Assembly (NCBI RefSeq): GCF_003265345.1
Contig: NZ_QFWW01000023.1
Location: forward strand, 62,001-126,000
Source: Lentzea terrae
Lineage (GTDB): Bacteria > Actinomycetota > Actinomycetes > Mycobacteriales > Pseudonocardiaceae
Length of the DNA: 64,000 nt
Direction of reading: 5' to 3'
Each line of letters opens with the position of its first letter. The stretch's first letter is position 1. This document shows positions 42,801-50,787 of this stretch, in pieces. The position numbers and the translations under genes are program-made. The notes under the pieces were generated by a model that made no database searches, was not told where the DNA came from, and worked only from the letters and a program-made list of their open reading frames with translations.

Positions 42801-44689
42801 AGCGGCGCGCCACCGGCGCACGGCGTCGCGGTCACCTTGACACCCGGTACCGGAGGCTCGTCACCGTCCTGCACGCCGTCACCGTCGGTGTCGAACCAGA
42901 CGCGGTTGCCGAGCTGGACCGGTGCCAGGTCGCACAGCGCTTCCAGGTCACCCAGGCCGTTGGCCTTGCCCCAGCCCTCGGTGTTGACGTCGCTGATCTG
43001 GTAGGCGTTCGGAAAGCCGTCGGCTGCCATGGTGCCCTTGGCCCGGTCGAACCAACCGGCACCGCCGGTGTTCAGTGCCGTGGGGTCCATGACCGTCGAA
43101 GGCATCCGGCTCTCGCCATACACGACGACGAGCGCTCCCTGCGCGGTCTCGTTGTGCGGAGCGCCATTGGCGTCCTTGTAGTACTCACCGGGGTAGTACT
43201 CGACCACGTCACCGGCCTCACCGCCGCCGTTGTTGGCTGCGGTGTTGTTGTTCGGGCAGGTGGAGGTCCCTTCCCAGACATAGCTGCCGTCCGCCTGGCG
43301 GCAGGCCCGGTTGAGGTCACCACCGCTGACGGTGTCCCACTGTCCTGCCGACCCGTCGGCAGGAGACAGGCTCTTGCCACCCTGATCGCCGAAGCGGTCG
43401 CGGAACGCCAGCACGAGGTCACCGTTCGCCTCGACACCGACGTCGGTGAGCAGCGGCTCCGGGTGCTCCACGAGGCCGCCGGTCGGGGTCGGCTGCGTGT
43501 AGGTGGTCTTCCAGGGCAGCCAGCGGTCGGTGTTGGTGCCCTGCCACAGGACGGTGCCCCGCTTGAAGTTCAGCGGCTGGCTCACCACCGGCGCGCCGAA
43601 CGCGCCTGCGGTGAAAGGCCGGACCACGGCTCGCATGTCGGCGGCGTTCTGGGTCGTCTCCCCCGAGCAGACACCACCCACGTAGACCAGGCCGTCGCGG
43701 ACGCCAAGGGCGCCCGGCCGCCAGTCGTTCGCGTTGGGGCACGGCGACGGGATCGCGTAGGAGGCCTTCGGCGCGCTCGCCGTCGCCGCCGTGGCGTCGT
43801 AGACGTAGAGCTTCTTGTCGCCGAGGTTCACGACGTAGAGCTCGCTGCCGTCCTCGGAGATGTCGATGTCGCCCAGCGCCTCCTTGCCGACCACGTTGGC
43901 GAAGCCGCCGTCGAAGTTGTTCGCGTGGTTGTGCTTGGTCGTGCCCGCGCCGGGCACGGTGGCGAAGAGGGTCGTCGCACCGCCGGCGGAGGGCGTGACG
44001 TAGATACCACCGGCGTTGCCGCTGCCGTAGTCGGTGAGCCGCTTCGCGAACGCGCCGGAGAAGATCCGCTTGTCCTGCTTGCGGTACGCGATGCCGTACA
44101 CCGAGCCGGTGGTGCCCTGGTTCGCGATCTGCGCCGGAGCGGCGCCCGTACCACGCGCGGTGAACGGGAAGGTCACCAACGACCGCGCGGAGGCGACGAC
44201 GTTGCTGCTGCCGTCCTGCTTGCGAGTCGCCCTCTGGCAGGCGGTGACGAGCGCCGGGCTCGACTGGCAGTAGTCGGCCGGGTTCCACAGACCCGTGGTG
44301 ACGGTGGCGGCCTTGCCACCCGTCACGTCGACGAACGCCGTGTTGCTCTCCAGCGTGCCGCCCGCAGGTGCCGGCTGCAGCACGCTGCCCGCCGGCGGGT
44401 TCACCTGCACGCGGTACTTGCCGCCGCTCACCGGGCCGAGGCCGACGGTGACGCTGCCGGTCGCGTCGGTCGTGCCGGTCGCGGTCGCGCCCTTGGGGTC
44501 GGTGACGAGCACAGAAGCACCCTGCACGCCCACTTCGACGGCGGCGTCGTAGTTGCCGTTGCCGTTGACGTCACGGACGACCTTGACGGTCAGCGTGCCG
44601 TCACCTGGACCGGCGTGGGCCGGCGGTATCACCACGGCGAACGAGGCGGCCAGCAATGCGGCCGTCAACGCGGCGAGCGGACGTTTCAC
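39881..44689 (-). CDS. Sortase-anchored adhesin with eight SdrD-B-type domains
   Basis: GTG 44689 follows AGGAG; the longer frame to 44803 adds a non-signal tail. 1602 residues: Sec signal (KRPLAALTAALLAASFAVVI), one Cna-B-like domain (about 30-115), a large beta domain (about 130-560; GDIDISEDGSELYVVNLGDK suggests a propeller), then eight repeats of about 120 residues, each opening LGD-VW-D-N-NG-QD and carrying Asp-rich calcium-binding loops. The end is LAATG (1569-1573), a hydrophobic stretch and ARRRKS: a class E (LAxTG) sortase signal, so it is attached to the cell wall. Its sortase is not in this window. Probable role in surface adhesion or aggregation. Confidence 0.9.
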   Translation of the reverse strand: MKRPLAALTAALLAASFAVVIPPAHAGPGDGTLTVKVVRDVNGNGNYDAAVEVGVQGASVLVTDPKGATATGTTDATGSVTVGLGPVSGGKYRVQVNPPAGSVLQPAPAGGTLESNTAFVDVTGGKAATVTTGLWNPADYCQSSPALVTACQRATRKQDGSSNVVASARSLVTFPFTARGTGAAPAQIANQGTTGSVYGIAYRKQDKRIFSGAFAKRLTDYGSGNAGGIYVTPSAGGATTLFATVPGAGTTKHNHANNFDGGFANVVGKEALGDIDISEDGSELYVVNLGDKKLYVYDATAATASAPKASYAIPSPCPNANDWRPGALGVRDGLVYVGGVCSGETTQNAADMRAVVRPFTAGAFGAPVVSQPLNFKRGTVLWQGTNTDRWLPWKTTYTQPTPTGGLVEHPEPLLTDVGVEANGDLVLAFRDRFGDQGGKSLSPADGSAGQWDTVSGGDLNRACRQADGSYVWEGTSTCPNNNTAANNGGGEAGDVVEYYPGEYYKDANGAPHNETAQGALVVVYGESRMPSTVMDPTALNTGGAGWFDRAKGTMAADGFPNAYQISDVNTEGWGKANGLGDLEALCDLAPVQLGNRVWFDTDGDGVQDGDEPPVPGVKVTATPCAGGAPLGTKVTNAKGEYYFGAADGLKPETCYNLTFDRSAVNAGGLPNAPAAANLKWTTKEAGPDRAIDSNVDSDGKAQVTTGKSGTADHTIDAGINAKVTNKLGDLVWVDTNRNGLQDADEPGVPGVTVSLKDGTGVPVGQSKPTGADGKYLFDNLADGTYQVCFDIGTAPAEYAGYLLTKPNAGDDLKDSDADPTSKCSHTTTVGPQKREDLTLDAGIRPPNKLGDHVWIDANKNGLQDDGEKPVPGVTVKVGDKTTTTNEQGRYEFPDLPDGKYVVCFGPMPDAVKDYVPTTPNAGSDDARDSDADPATGCAPEVELNVDKPEDLTIDLGLVPPVNRLGDHVWIDVNKDGLQDATDIPLEGVKATLSNGATTTTNAEGKYLFDNLADGTYKVCFDVANLPAAVKDYKVTTADTGSDDAKDSDAGADGCTAETTLGTGKRADLTLDMGLVSPPNKLGDLVWRDDNKNGIQDDGEPGVPNVPVKLSTGQSTTTGPDGKYSFDNLPDGKYTVCFGPMPDAVKDFQFTTPNAGADDAEDSDADPDKGCTPEVELGVGKRENLTLDAGIHPPANGVGDFVWIDANKNGLQDVGEKPVEGVTAVLKDAQGKELGTKKTSPDGKYYFTDGLPDGTYQVCFDIKNLPAAVADYALTKNNAGDDTKDSDADPTTGCTLTTTVGVGKRRDYTLDAGLVAPPNKIGDLVWSDTNRNGVQDPGEPGVPGVTVKLVDKDGKPVGEPVKTDPKGKYEFPNVPDGTYKVCFEMGALPGAYAGYLATKPNVGDDGKDSDVEPASGCTPPVTVGVGKRENLTLDLGLVSPTNRVGDFVWYDNNSNGVQDAGEPGAPDLPVFLQDGTGKPVAQSKTDSDGRYLFTDLPDGEYEVCFNADPQTGLVAGRTLTKPHVGDVGPMSDLHDSDADPATGCTHVVKLGKDKRVDLTLDAGLLPKPSLAATGAAVWGLLGSGLALLIAGAFVTLMARRRKS
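39990..42920 (-). repeat. Eight SdrD-B-like coding repeats
   Basis: The repeats start at LGNRVWFDTDGDGVQD, LGDLVWVDTNRNGLQD, LGDHVWIDANKNGLQD, LGDHVWIDVNKDGLQD, LGDLVWRDDNKNGIQD, VGDFVWIDANKNGLQD, IGDLVWSDTNRNGVQD and VGDFVWYDNNSNGVQD. Each later has DGTYKVCF and DSDADP-type blocks. Periods are about 360 bp. The first is the most divergent. Confidence 0.85.
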
Positions 44690-45134
44690 GGAATCGCTCC
44701 TAGGCAGCAGGGGTCGGGGGAACACACTGCGGAACCTGGAAAGTGCCATTGTTTGCCCAGGTCCGCGCGTTTTCTGCCACTTACACGCACTCGCTTGTCG
44801 CACTTTCTGGTGAATTTGACTCGCGAGGTTGGCCGCTTGATGTCGCTTTCGGGCTGCGTTCCGTGAAACGCCGTTCCCGCTTCAGGTGAATCAGATTCCA
44901 CCTTTGATGAATCGGGTTTAGAGCCGACCATTGCAGCGGGCAACTGTCCACATGGGAGGTTCGCTCGACCGGGTCATTCGTGTGTGTGGATGTCACAGCT
45001 TGACCACACGGCCGATGAGGCTGAACGGGTGAACATGCACGTCGGACTCAGCCTTTCCTGGCTTCAGCGCCTGTAACCGGTGAAGGTCGCCTGCGGGCGG
45101 TGAACGACCCGAGTGGACGCTGAAGGGAAGGCCG
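44690..45134. other. 445-bp intergenic region, divergent promoters
   Basis: This gap separates the adhesin (minus) from the ECF sigma gene (plus), so it must hold both promoters. I see a short inverted repeat ACCTGG/CCAGGT (44734-44739, 44757-44762) and five scattered GGTGAA motifs (near 44811, 44883, 45027, 45079, 45098). TGTAAC occurs at 45072-45077, but no -10 at proper spacing. No coding frame convinces. Nothing else is evident. Confidence 0.6.
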
Positions 45135-45605
45135 TTGAGCACACCGGAGCCGGATCAGGGCTTCGCGGAGTTCTTCCGCACCTGCCTGCCCGTGGTGACC
45201 AGGACGCTGACGGCGCTGACCGGCGACACCCGCGCCGTCGAGGACATCGCGCAGGACGCGTTGGTGATCGCACGGCACCGTTGGCACGACATCCGCGCGT
45301 ACGACAAGCCCGAGGCGTGGGTGCTGAAGGTCGCGATCAGGCTGATGCGGCGGTGGCAGCAGCGGAACCAGTACGAAACACCGCTGGTCGCCGTCGTGGA
45401 CGTGGTCGAGCAGGTTCCCGAGGTCGAGGCGGTGCACTCGGCGTTGCGCGAGCTCTCGCCCAGGCACCGCGAGGTCGTGGCGTTGCACCACCTGCTCGGC
45501 TACCCGGTCAGCGAGATCGCCTCGGTGCTGGTGGTCAGCGAGTCGACCGTGCGGACGCATCTCACCCGCGGCAGGGCCGAGCTGCGGCGGATTCTCGGAG
45601 GTTGA
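45135..45605 (+). CDS. ECF sigma factor, SigE-like
   Basis: TTG 45135 after GAAGGGAAG; 156 residues. Region 2: RAVEDIAQDALVIARHRW, with the linker KPEAWVLKVAIRLMRRW. Region 4: RELSPRHREVVALHHLLGYP and VSESTVRTHLTRGRAELRRI. No anti-sigma gene follows; the next gene, 2 bp downstream, encodes a TPR-like protein that may take that regulatory role. It directs RNA polymerase to its own regulon, which is unknown. Confidence 0.88.
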   Translation: MSTPEPDQGFAEFFRTCLPVVTRTLTALTGDTRAVEDIAQDALVIARHRWHDIRAYDKPEAWVLKVAIRLMRRWQQRNQYETPLVAVVDVVEQVPEVEAVHSALRELSPRHREVVALHHLLGYPVSEIASVLVVSESTVRTHLTRGRAELRRILGG

Positions 45606-45607
45606 AG

Positions 45608-46639
45608 ATGACTGAGCGGCTGCTGCGCGAGTTCGAGCTGGACGAGGCGGTCGAGCGGCTCTACCGGGCGGGCGAGGCCGCGGAACGGGCCGGGAACCTG
45701 CGTGAGGCCGCCGCGCACTTCCGCGTCGCCGCCGACCAGCGGCTGGGAGACGCGGCCGTGCGGGCCGCCCAGGTGCTGTTCCTGCTCGGCGAGGACGCCG
45801 AAGCTCAGCGCTGGTACGAGGTTGCGCTGGCCGACGGGTTCGACTCGTCGCTGGTGCAGACGGATGTCGCTGCGCGGCAGGGTTTTTTGGAACACGCGGC
45901 CCGGATCTCCGTTGGTGCGCCGACGTTCGACTGGTTGCCCGGCGCGGTGCCGGTCGGCTCGCTCGACCCGGCTGACGTGCGGGCGCGGACGTCGGCGTTG
46001 CGGGCGTTGGACCGGCGGTACGGCGGAATCGTCTGCCACGCCTCGGTGTTGGCGCACCTGGAGCAGGTCGAGCCGTTCATCGTGGTCGGCGATGCGCCGA
46101 TGTGGACGGCGGTCGCGGAGGTGCACGAACTGGCGGGGTGGACCGCGTTCGACAGCGGCATGCCGGGTGTTGCCCTGCCGCACTTCTCGCGCGCGCTGAC
46201 GTTGGCGAGGCAGGCGGAGAACGAGGCACTGATCGCCTCGGTGCTGACCCGCGCGGGCCGGATGTTCCTGCACCACAACGCACCCGACGACGCGTTGAAG
46301 GCGTTCCAGCTCGGGTTCGTGGCGGCGCACAACTCGTGGGCCGACCGGCAAGAGCTGAGCGATCCTCGGCAAGCGATCACATCACTCACAACCAAGACAT
46401 ATGGCGCAGAACGCGTCCGTTCCCACGTGCTGACGTTGACGGCACTGGCCCGCAACCATCTCGCGCTCGGCGAGACGGCCACAGCCACCGAGCTCGCCTC
46501 GAAAGCCGTGGCAGCAGCGACGAACCTGCGGTCAGCGCGTGCCGACGACCAACTGCGGTGGCTGGATCGGGAAGCCAGGGCCGCCGGCGCATCCGTGCTG
46601 GTGGAGCAGATTTCGGCCCGTTTCGCACGCTGTAGTTGA
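45608..46639 (+). CDS. TPR-like protein paired with an ECF sigma factor
   Basis: ATG 45608 after GGAGG, 2 bp past the sigma stop; 343 residues. Helical repeats: AVERLYRAGEAAERAGNLRE, AAQVLFLLGEDAEAQRWYEV, AFQLGFVAAHNSWADRQELS, TALARNHLALGETATATELA. Soluble, with no DNA-binding motif and no membrane helix. Tight linkage suggests a scaffold or regulator of the sigma factor; this is inference. Confidence 0.75.
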   Translation: MTERLLREFELDEAVERLYRAGEAAERAGNLREAAAHFRVAADQRLGDAAVRAAQVLFLLGEDAEAQRWYEVALADGFDSSLVQTDVAARQGFLEHAARISVGAPTFDWLPGAVPVGSLDPADVRARTSALRALDRRYGGIVCHASVLAHLEQVEPFIVVGDAPMWTAVAEVHELAGWTAFDSGMPGVALPHFSRALTLARQAENEALIASVLTRAGRMFLHHNAPDDALKAFQLGFVAAHNSWADRQELSDPRQAITSLTTKTYGAERVRSHVLTLTALARNHLALGETATATELASKAVAAATNLRSARADDQLRWLDREARAAGASVLVEQISARFARCS

Positions 46640-46697
46640 CGTGTTCATCCGATCCGGGCCGATACACGCGTGCGCGCAAACAGGTAGGTTCTGCGCC

Positions 46698-47501
46698 ATG
46701 GCCGAGCCTTTCTCGTGGGTGCCCGCAGGAATCAACACGGACGTGCCCAGCGCGGCACGCGTCTACGACTTCCTGTTGGGAGGTGGCCACAACTTCGCCT
46801 CGGACCGCATGGTCGGCGAGAAGGTGCTGCAGGTGCTGCGCGACGGCCGCGCCATCGCGTCCTCGAACCGCTCGTTCATGCGCCGCGCCGTCCTGCTGAT
46901 GATGGAGCAGGGCATCGACCAGTTCCTCGACCTCGGCTCCGGCATCCCGACGGTCGGCAACGTCCACGAGATCGTGCAGGCCGAAAACCCCGACGCCCGC
47001 GTGGTCTACGTGGACTACGACGAGGTCGCGGTCTCGCACAGCCAGCTCATCCTGGAGGGCAACGCCAACGCGGGCGTCGTCCAGGCGGACATGTGCAGGC
47101 CGGACGACGTCCTCTCCGACCCGGTCGTGAAGGACCTGATCGACTTCTCCAAGCCCGTCGGCCTGCTCATGGTCGCCGTGCTGCACTTCGTGTCGGACGA
47201 GAAGGGCCCCGCCGAGATCGTCGCCCGCTACCGCGACGCCATGCCGTCCGGCAGCCTGGTCGCGCTCTCACACCTGACCGCCGACTTCAAGCCGAACGAG
47301 ATGGGCGCGGTCGTCGAGGCCATGAAGCACAGCCGCGACCCGATGTACTTCCGTTCCCTGTCCGCGTTCGAGCCGATGTTCGCGGGCATGGAGGTGCTCC
47401 AGCCGGGCGTCGTGCCGGCGCCGTCGTGGCACCCGGAACTCGGCCCGGCCGGAGAAGGTGGCCCGGAGGACGTCTACGTGGGCGTCGCCCGCAAGGCCTA
47501 G
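46698..47501 (+). CDS. SAM-dependent methyltransferase, DUF574/Methyltransf_19 type
   Basis: 267 residues from ATG 46698. Family landmarks: INTDVPSAARVYDFLLGGGH near the start, the SAM-binding FLDLGSGIPTVGNVHEI, and VVYVDYDEVAVSHSQ with the acidic ribose-binding residue. The family is abundant in actinomycetes, with unknown substrates. Cytoplasmic. Its TAG stop (47499-47501) overlaps the TAG of the convergent phospholipase gene by two bases. Confidence 0.85.
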   Translation: MAEPFSWVPAGINTDVPSAARVYDFLLGGGHNFASDRMVGEKVLQVLRDGRAIASSNRSFMRRAVLLMMEQGIDQFLDLGSGIPTVGNVHEIVQAENPDARVVYVDYDEVAVSHSQLILEGNANAGVVQADMCRPDDVLSDPVVKDLIDFSKPVGLLMVAVLHFVSDEKGPAEIVARYRDAMPSGSLVALSHLTADFKPNEMGAVVEAMKHSRDPMYFRSLSAFEPMFAGMEVLQPGVVPAPSWHPELGPAGEGGPEDVYVGVARKA

Positions 47502-49108
47502 CGGAACTTCCACACCTGGGCTGCGGAACCGCTGCACGTCCAGATGTTCAGGCGCGTGCCGGGAGTCGTCGACGCACCGGGGTTGTCCAGGCACAGCCCC
47601 GACTGCGGGTTCTGCACCGTGCCGTCGGACCGCACGCGCCACTGCTGCGCGCCGGTGCCGTTGCACTCCCACAGCTGCACGGTGGTGCCGTTGGTGGTGC
47701 CGCTGCCGTTCACGTCGAGGCACTTGCCGGAAATCGCGATGGTGCCGTCGGCGATGACGCGCCACTTCTGGGCGTAGGAGTTGTTGCACGTCCAGATCTG
47801 CACCGGGTTGCCGTTGACGGTGCCGCCGGCGTTGTTGTCCAGGCACAGGGTCGGGGCCGCTTTGAGCTCAACGGAACCGGCGCCGGACGGGTGGCGTTCG
47901 GTCGGCAGGGCCGGGGTGTTCAGGTGGTAGAAGTCGACGGCCAGGTAGTTGGCGGTCTTGCGGGCGGCGGGCTCGCAGAAGCGGCGGGCGCGGTCTGCGG
48001 CCTTCGAGTTGTCGGTCGAGACGGTGCCCTGCACTGGGACGTCGCGGAAGTGGTTCATCACGAAGAGCGGGCGGAAGTTGGGTTCCGTCGCGGTGAGCGG
48101 CTTGCTCCAGCGGCTGTAGCAGGACCAGTCGGACGTGCCGGTGCCCGAGCCCATCGACCAGTAGTTCTCGACGGTCCAGTCGCGCTGGTAGAGGACGCCG
48201 GAGTTCTCGCGGCCGTCCGGGCTGTGGTCGGTGAAGATGAGCAAACGCTTGCCGCCGGCCCTCATCTGGGACAACGTGGGCCAGCCGTGTTCGCGTACGC
48301 CCTCGGCGCGGAACAACACGTCGTTCAGGCCGGGGACCTTCGCGAACTCGGCGCGCAGCACGTCGGCAGAGACGTAGTCCTCGAGGAACACCGTGACGAT
48401 TTCGGTGGGGCGTGCCTTCAGGAAGTCGACGATGCGCTTGATGTCGACGTTCAGCGCGACCGGGTTGCTGACGAAGGTGCAGCTGTTGTGGCAGAGGATC
48501 GCGCCGTCGGAGGTCTGGTGGATGTCGAGCATGAAGCCGCGGACGCCGTCGTTGAGCTGCTGCACGATGCCGCGGGACTGGTTCGGCGCGATGTTGCCGA
48601 AGGTGAAGCCGCCGTCGACGCCGTTCGCATAGGCGTTGTGGGAGCTCAGGAACGTCATCTCGTCCAGGCGCGGGTCGCTCGGCGGCTGGTAGCGGACCGG
48701 GGTGACCGGGGTCAGGAACCACGTGTCGGTGCCGGTGCCGACGCGGATCTGGTCGGTGCCGGACGCGATCAGGTAGCGGTCGGCGCCGGGGTCCTTGAAG
48801 CGGTAGCGGTCCTGGTCGTCCAGCACCGCGGTCCACTTCGCGTCCGTGCTGGTGCAGCTGACCATCTGGGCAGTGTCGCCGGAGCGGCCGAGGCACTGGC
48901 CGCCCTCGGCGAGCGTGCTGCCGTTCCAGGTGAACTGCTGGCGGTCCTCGTTGCCCTTGGGGCGGTGCTGGACCACGGATGAGCCGGACACGGCCGCGTT
49001 CTGGCCGGTCACGGCGCTTTGCAGGTAGTACGAGCCGTTGGGTGCCGCGACAGCGTCGACGGGGACGAGCAGCAGCGACAACAGCGCGAGTGCAGGGATG
49101 ATGCGCAT
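47498..49108 (-). CDS. Secreted PI-PLC-like enzyme with ricin-B lectin domain
   Basis: ATG 49108; the longer frame to 49408 lacks sense. 536 residues with signal peptide (IIPALALLSLLLVPVDAVAA). Residues about 25-135 resemble a lectin-like trefoil piece (YYLQSAVTGQNAAVSG). Residues about 145-400 form a PLC X-box barrel: FLSSHNAYANG and MLDIHQTSDGAILCHNSC supply the two catalytic His. Residues about 410-536 are a ricin-B trefoil with QIWTCN, QLWECN and LNIWTC repeats and paired Cys. It should be exported and cleave inositol phospholipids or a glycan-linked phosphodiester, guided by the lectin domain. Confidence 0.85.
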   Translation of the reverse strand: MRIIPALALLSLLLVPVDAVAAPNGSYYLQSAVTGQNAAVSGSSVVQHRPKGNEDRQQFTWNGSTLAEGGQCLGRSGDTAQMVSCTSTDAKWTAVLDDQDRYRFKDPGADRYLIASGTDQIRVGTGTDTWFLTPVTPVRYQPPSDPRLDEMTFLSSHNAYANGVDGGFTFGNIAPNQSRGIVQQLNDGVRGFMLDIHQTSDGAILCHNSCTFVSNPVALNVDIKRIVDFLKARPTEIVTVFLEDYVSADVLRAEFAKVPGLNDVLFRAEGVREHGWPTLSQMRAGGKRLLIFTDHSPDGRENSGVLYQRDWTVENYWSMGSGTGTSDWSCYSRWSKPLTATEPNFRPLFVMNHFRDVPVQGTVSTDNSKAADRARRFCEPAARKTANYLAVDFYHLNTPALPTERHPSGAGSVELKAAPTLCLDNNAGGTVNGNPVQIWTCNNSYAQKWRVIADGTIAISGKCLDVNGSGTTNGTTVQLWECNGTGAQQWRVRSDGTVQNPQSGLCLDNPGASTTPGTRLNIWTCSGSAAQVWKFR

Positions 49109-49179
49109 GGGGTGCAGGCTTGTCCACGGACGTGAACGTGAAAAGACTTCACACCGAAATCCGTCCGAACCGAGACATC

Positions 49180-49195
49180 TGTGGTCCGGACCACA
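49180..49195. promoter_or_regulatory. Perfect 16-bp palindrome
   Basis: TGTGGTCCGGACCACA is self-complementary over all 16 bases. It lies 77 bp upstream of the sigma gene (GTG 49272) and 72 bp upstream of the divergent phospholipase gene. Another nested repeat (CGGACG/CGTCCG around GTGAA/TTCAC, 49127-49167) lies beside it. Either gene could be controlled from here. Confidence 0.5.
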
Positions 49196-49271
49196 AAACG
49201 TGATGCAGCGGACGACGGCAGCTAGGGGGTTTCCCAGGCCGCAAGAGACCACCGACAACGAAGGGGGCGGC

Positions 49272-49778
49272 GTGGGGTTCGACCAGTTCGTCGCCGAGCG
49301 GCTGGACCGGCTGCTCGGGTATGCCACCGCGATCACCTGCGACAAACACCTGGCGCAGGACATCGTGCAGAACGTGCTCATGCGCGCGCAGAACAAGTGG
49401 GAGCGCATCGGAGCGATGGACGCCCCCTATCTCTACGTGAAGCGCATGGTGACCAACGACTACCTGTCGTGGCGGCACCGCAAGGCCGCACGGGAGATCG
49501 CGGTGGAACGCAGCGAGCTCGCCAAGCACGTGCCGTCGATGGCTGATCCGGCCGATGCGCACGCCGAACGGGAGGCCATGCGCGCGCGGATCGCCGTGTT
49601 GCCGCGCAAGCAACGTGCGGCGTTGGTGATGCGGTTCTACGAAGACTGCTCCGACGCGGAGATCGCACAGGTGCTCGGCTGCGCGGAATCCACCGTGCGC
49701 AGCCAACTCTCTCGCGCACTGCAGACGTTGCGCGCCCACGAACTCGCCCGGTCCGCCACCCTGGGGGTGCACTCATGA
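49272..49778 (+). CDS. ECF sigma factor, SigE-like, coupled to an LCP-like gene
   Basis: GTG 49272 follows AAGGGGGC; 168 residues (ATG 49203 is an upstream option). Region 2: LGYATAITCDKHLAQDIVQN and DAPYLYVKRMVTNDYLSW. Region 4: LPRKQRAALVMRFYEDCSDA and CAESTVRSQLSRALQTL. The stop overlaps the next ATG by 4 bp. In most such operons an anti-sigma factor follows; here the coupled gene encodes a one-helix membrane protein with an LCP-like outer domain. Confidence 0.88.
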   Translation: MGFDQFVAERLDRLLGYATAITCDKHLAQDIVQNVLMRAQNKWERIGAMDAPYLYVKRMVTNDYLSWRHRKAAREIAVERSELAKHVPSMADPADAHAEREAMRARIAVLPRKQRAALVMRFYEDCSDAEIAQVLGCAESTVRSQLSRALQTLRAHELARSATLGVHS

Positions 49779-50701
49779 ACGACCTGATCCGCTCGGCCAT
49801 CGCCGCAGAGGCCGAGGAGCGCGTCGACTCCCGGACCGTGCTGGCGGAACTGCACAAGCGCAAGGCCCGCAAGCCGTTCGGCCTGATCATCGGCGTCGCG
49901 ACGCTGACCGTGGCCGCTGCCGCCGCGGCCGTCATCATCCCGACGGCGGCCAAGAAGACCGACGCCTCGCCGGCGGAGCTGCAACCTCCCAAAGCGGAGA
50001 ACGTGCTGCTCATCGGCACCGACGATGCCAACCACGCCGACGCGCTGGTGTTCGCGCGCTTCGAACCCGACGGATCGGCCTCGGTCATCTCGTTGCCGCG
50101 GGACATCTTCGCGGAGTCGAGCGCCGACAAGATCAACAGCCTGTACCTCGGGGGTCCACGCATGCTGACCAACGAGATCCAGCACCTGACCGGCGCGCCG
50201 GTCGACCACTTCGCCGCCGTCAAGATGTCCGAGTTCGGCAAGATCGCCACTGCCGTGGGCGGGGTCGAGGTGTGCCTGAACAAGGCGATGAAGGAGCCGT
50301 ACAGCGGCGTCGACCTGCCAGCCGGCCGACAGACGCTCGCGGGCGACCAGGCGCTCGCGTTCCTGCGGCAGCGGCACGGCCTGCTGAACGGCGACCTGGA
50401 CCGGACCAAGCGGCACCAGGCGTTCCTGGCCGGGCTCGCGGCGAAGATCACCAAGGACAACGCGCCGGCCCTCGCCCGCGTGATCGGCGGGTCGATCGAG
50501 GTCGACGAGGGCTGGGACGTGCTGGCGTTCGCCTCGCGGTTCCAGGGGCCGGTGAAGATCAAGACGGCGACGTTGCCGGTCGGCGAGATGATCACCCGCG
50601 CCAGCGTGTTCGGGTTCGCACCGGATCCGGCGCAGGCGAAGCAGTTCGTCGAGAAGCAGTTCGGCGGCGGCGAAGCGACCCAGAGCGGATGCGTGAACTG
50701 A
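49775..50701 (+). CDS. LytR-CpsA-Psr-like membrane protein coupled to sigma factor
   Basis: 308 residues: a cytoplasmic tail of about 36 residues (DLIRSAIAAEAEERVDSRTV), one membrane helix (FGLIIGVATLTVAAAAAAVI), then an extracytoplasmic LCP-type domain from residue 74: ENVLLIGTDDANHADALVFA and SVISLPRDIFAES, later QALAFLRQRHGLLNGDLDR with the conserved Arg residues. LCP enzymes attach polymers to peptidoglycan. The place of an anti-sigma gene and the short tail suggest it may also hold the sigma factor, linking wall state to transcription. The second role is inference. Confidence 0.8.
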   Translation: MNDLIRSAIAAEAEERVDSRTVLAELHKRKARKPFGLIIGVATLTVAAAAAAVIIPTAAKKTDASPAELQPPKAENVLLIGTDDANHADALVFARFEPDGSASVISLPRDIFAESSADKINSLYLGGPRMLTNEIQHLTGAPVDHFAAVKMSEFGKIATAVGGVEVCLNKAMKEPYSGVDLPAGRQTLAGDQALAFLRQRHGLLNGDLDRTKRHQAFLAGLAAKITKDNAPALARVIGGSIEVDEGWDVLAFASRFQGPVKIKTATLPVGEMITRASVFGFAPDPAQAKQFVEKQFGGGEATQSGCVN

Positions 50702-50787
50702 TGTTCACACCAATGGAGCATCAAGTCGCCCGGATGCGGTGTCGATGACCAGCATGTAGCCCGCCGAATGGCCGCTACGATCAATTC

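Noticed and set aside
41117..44866. Very long plus-strand open frame (1249 codons) opposite the adhesin gene
   Set aside because: It is the antisense of a repetitive GC-rich gene; the translation is Arg/Val/Asp-rich with no domain, no ribosome site and no sensible start. Similar long antisense frames at 3660-5492 and 6624-8810 were dropped for the same reason.
45072..45108. TGTAAC ... CGAC as an ECF promoter
   Set aside because: The spacing is about 27 bp, too long for the usual 16-17 bp.
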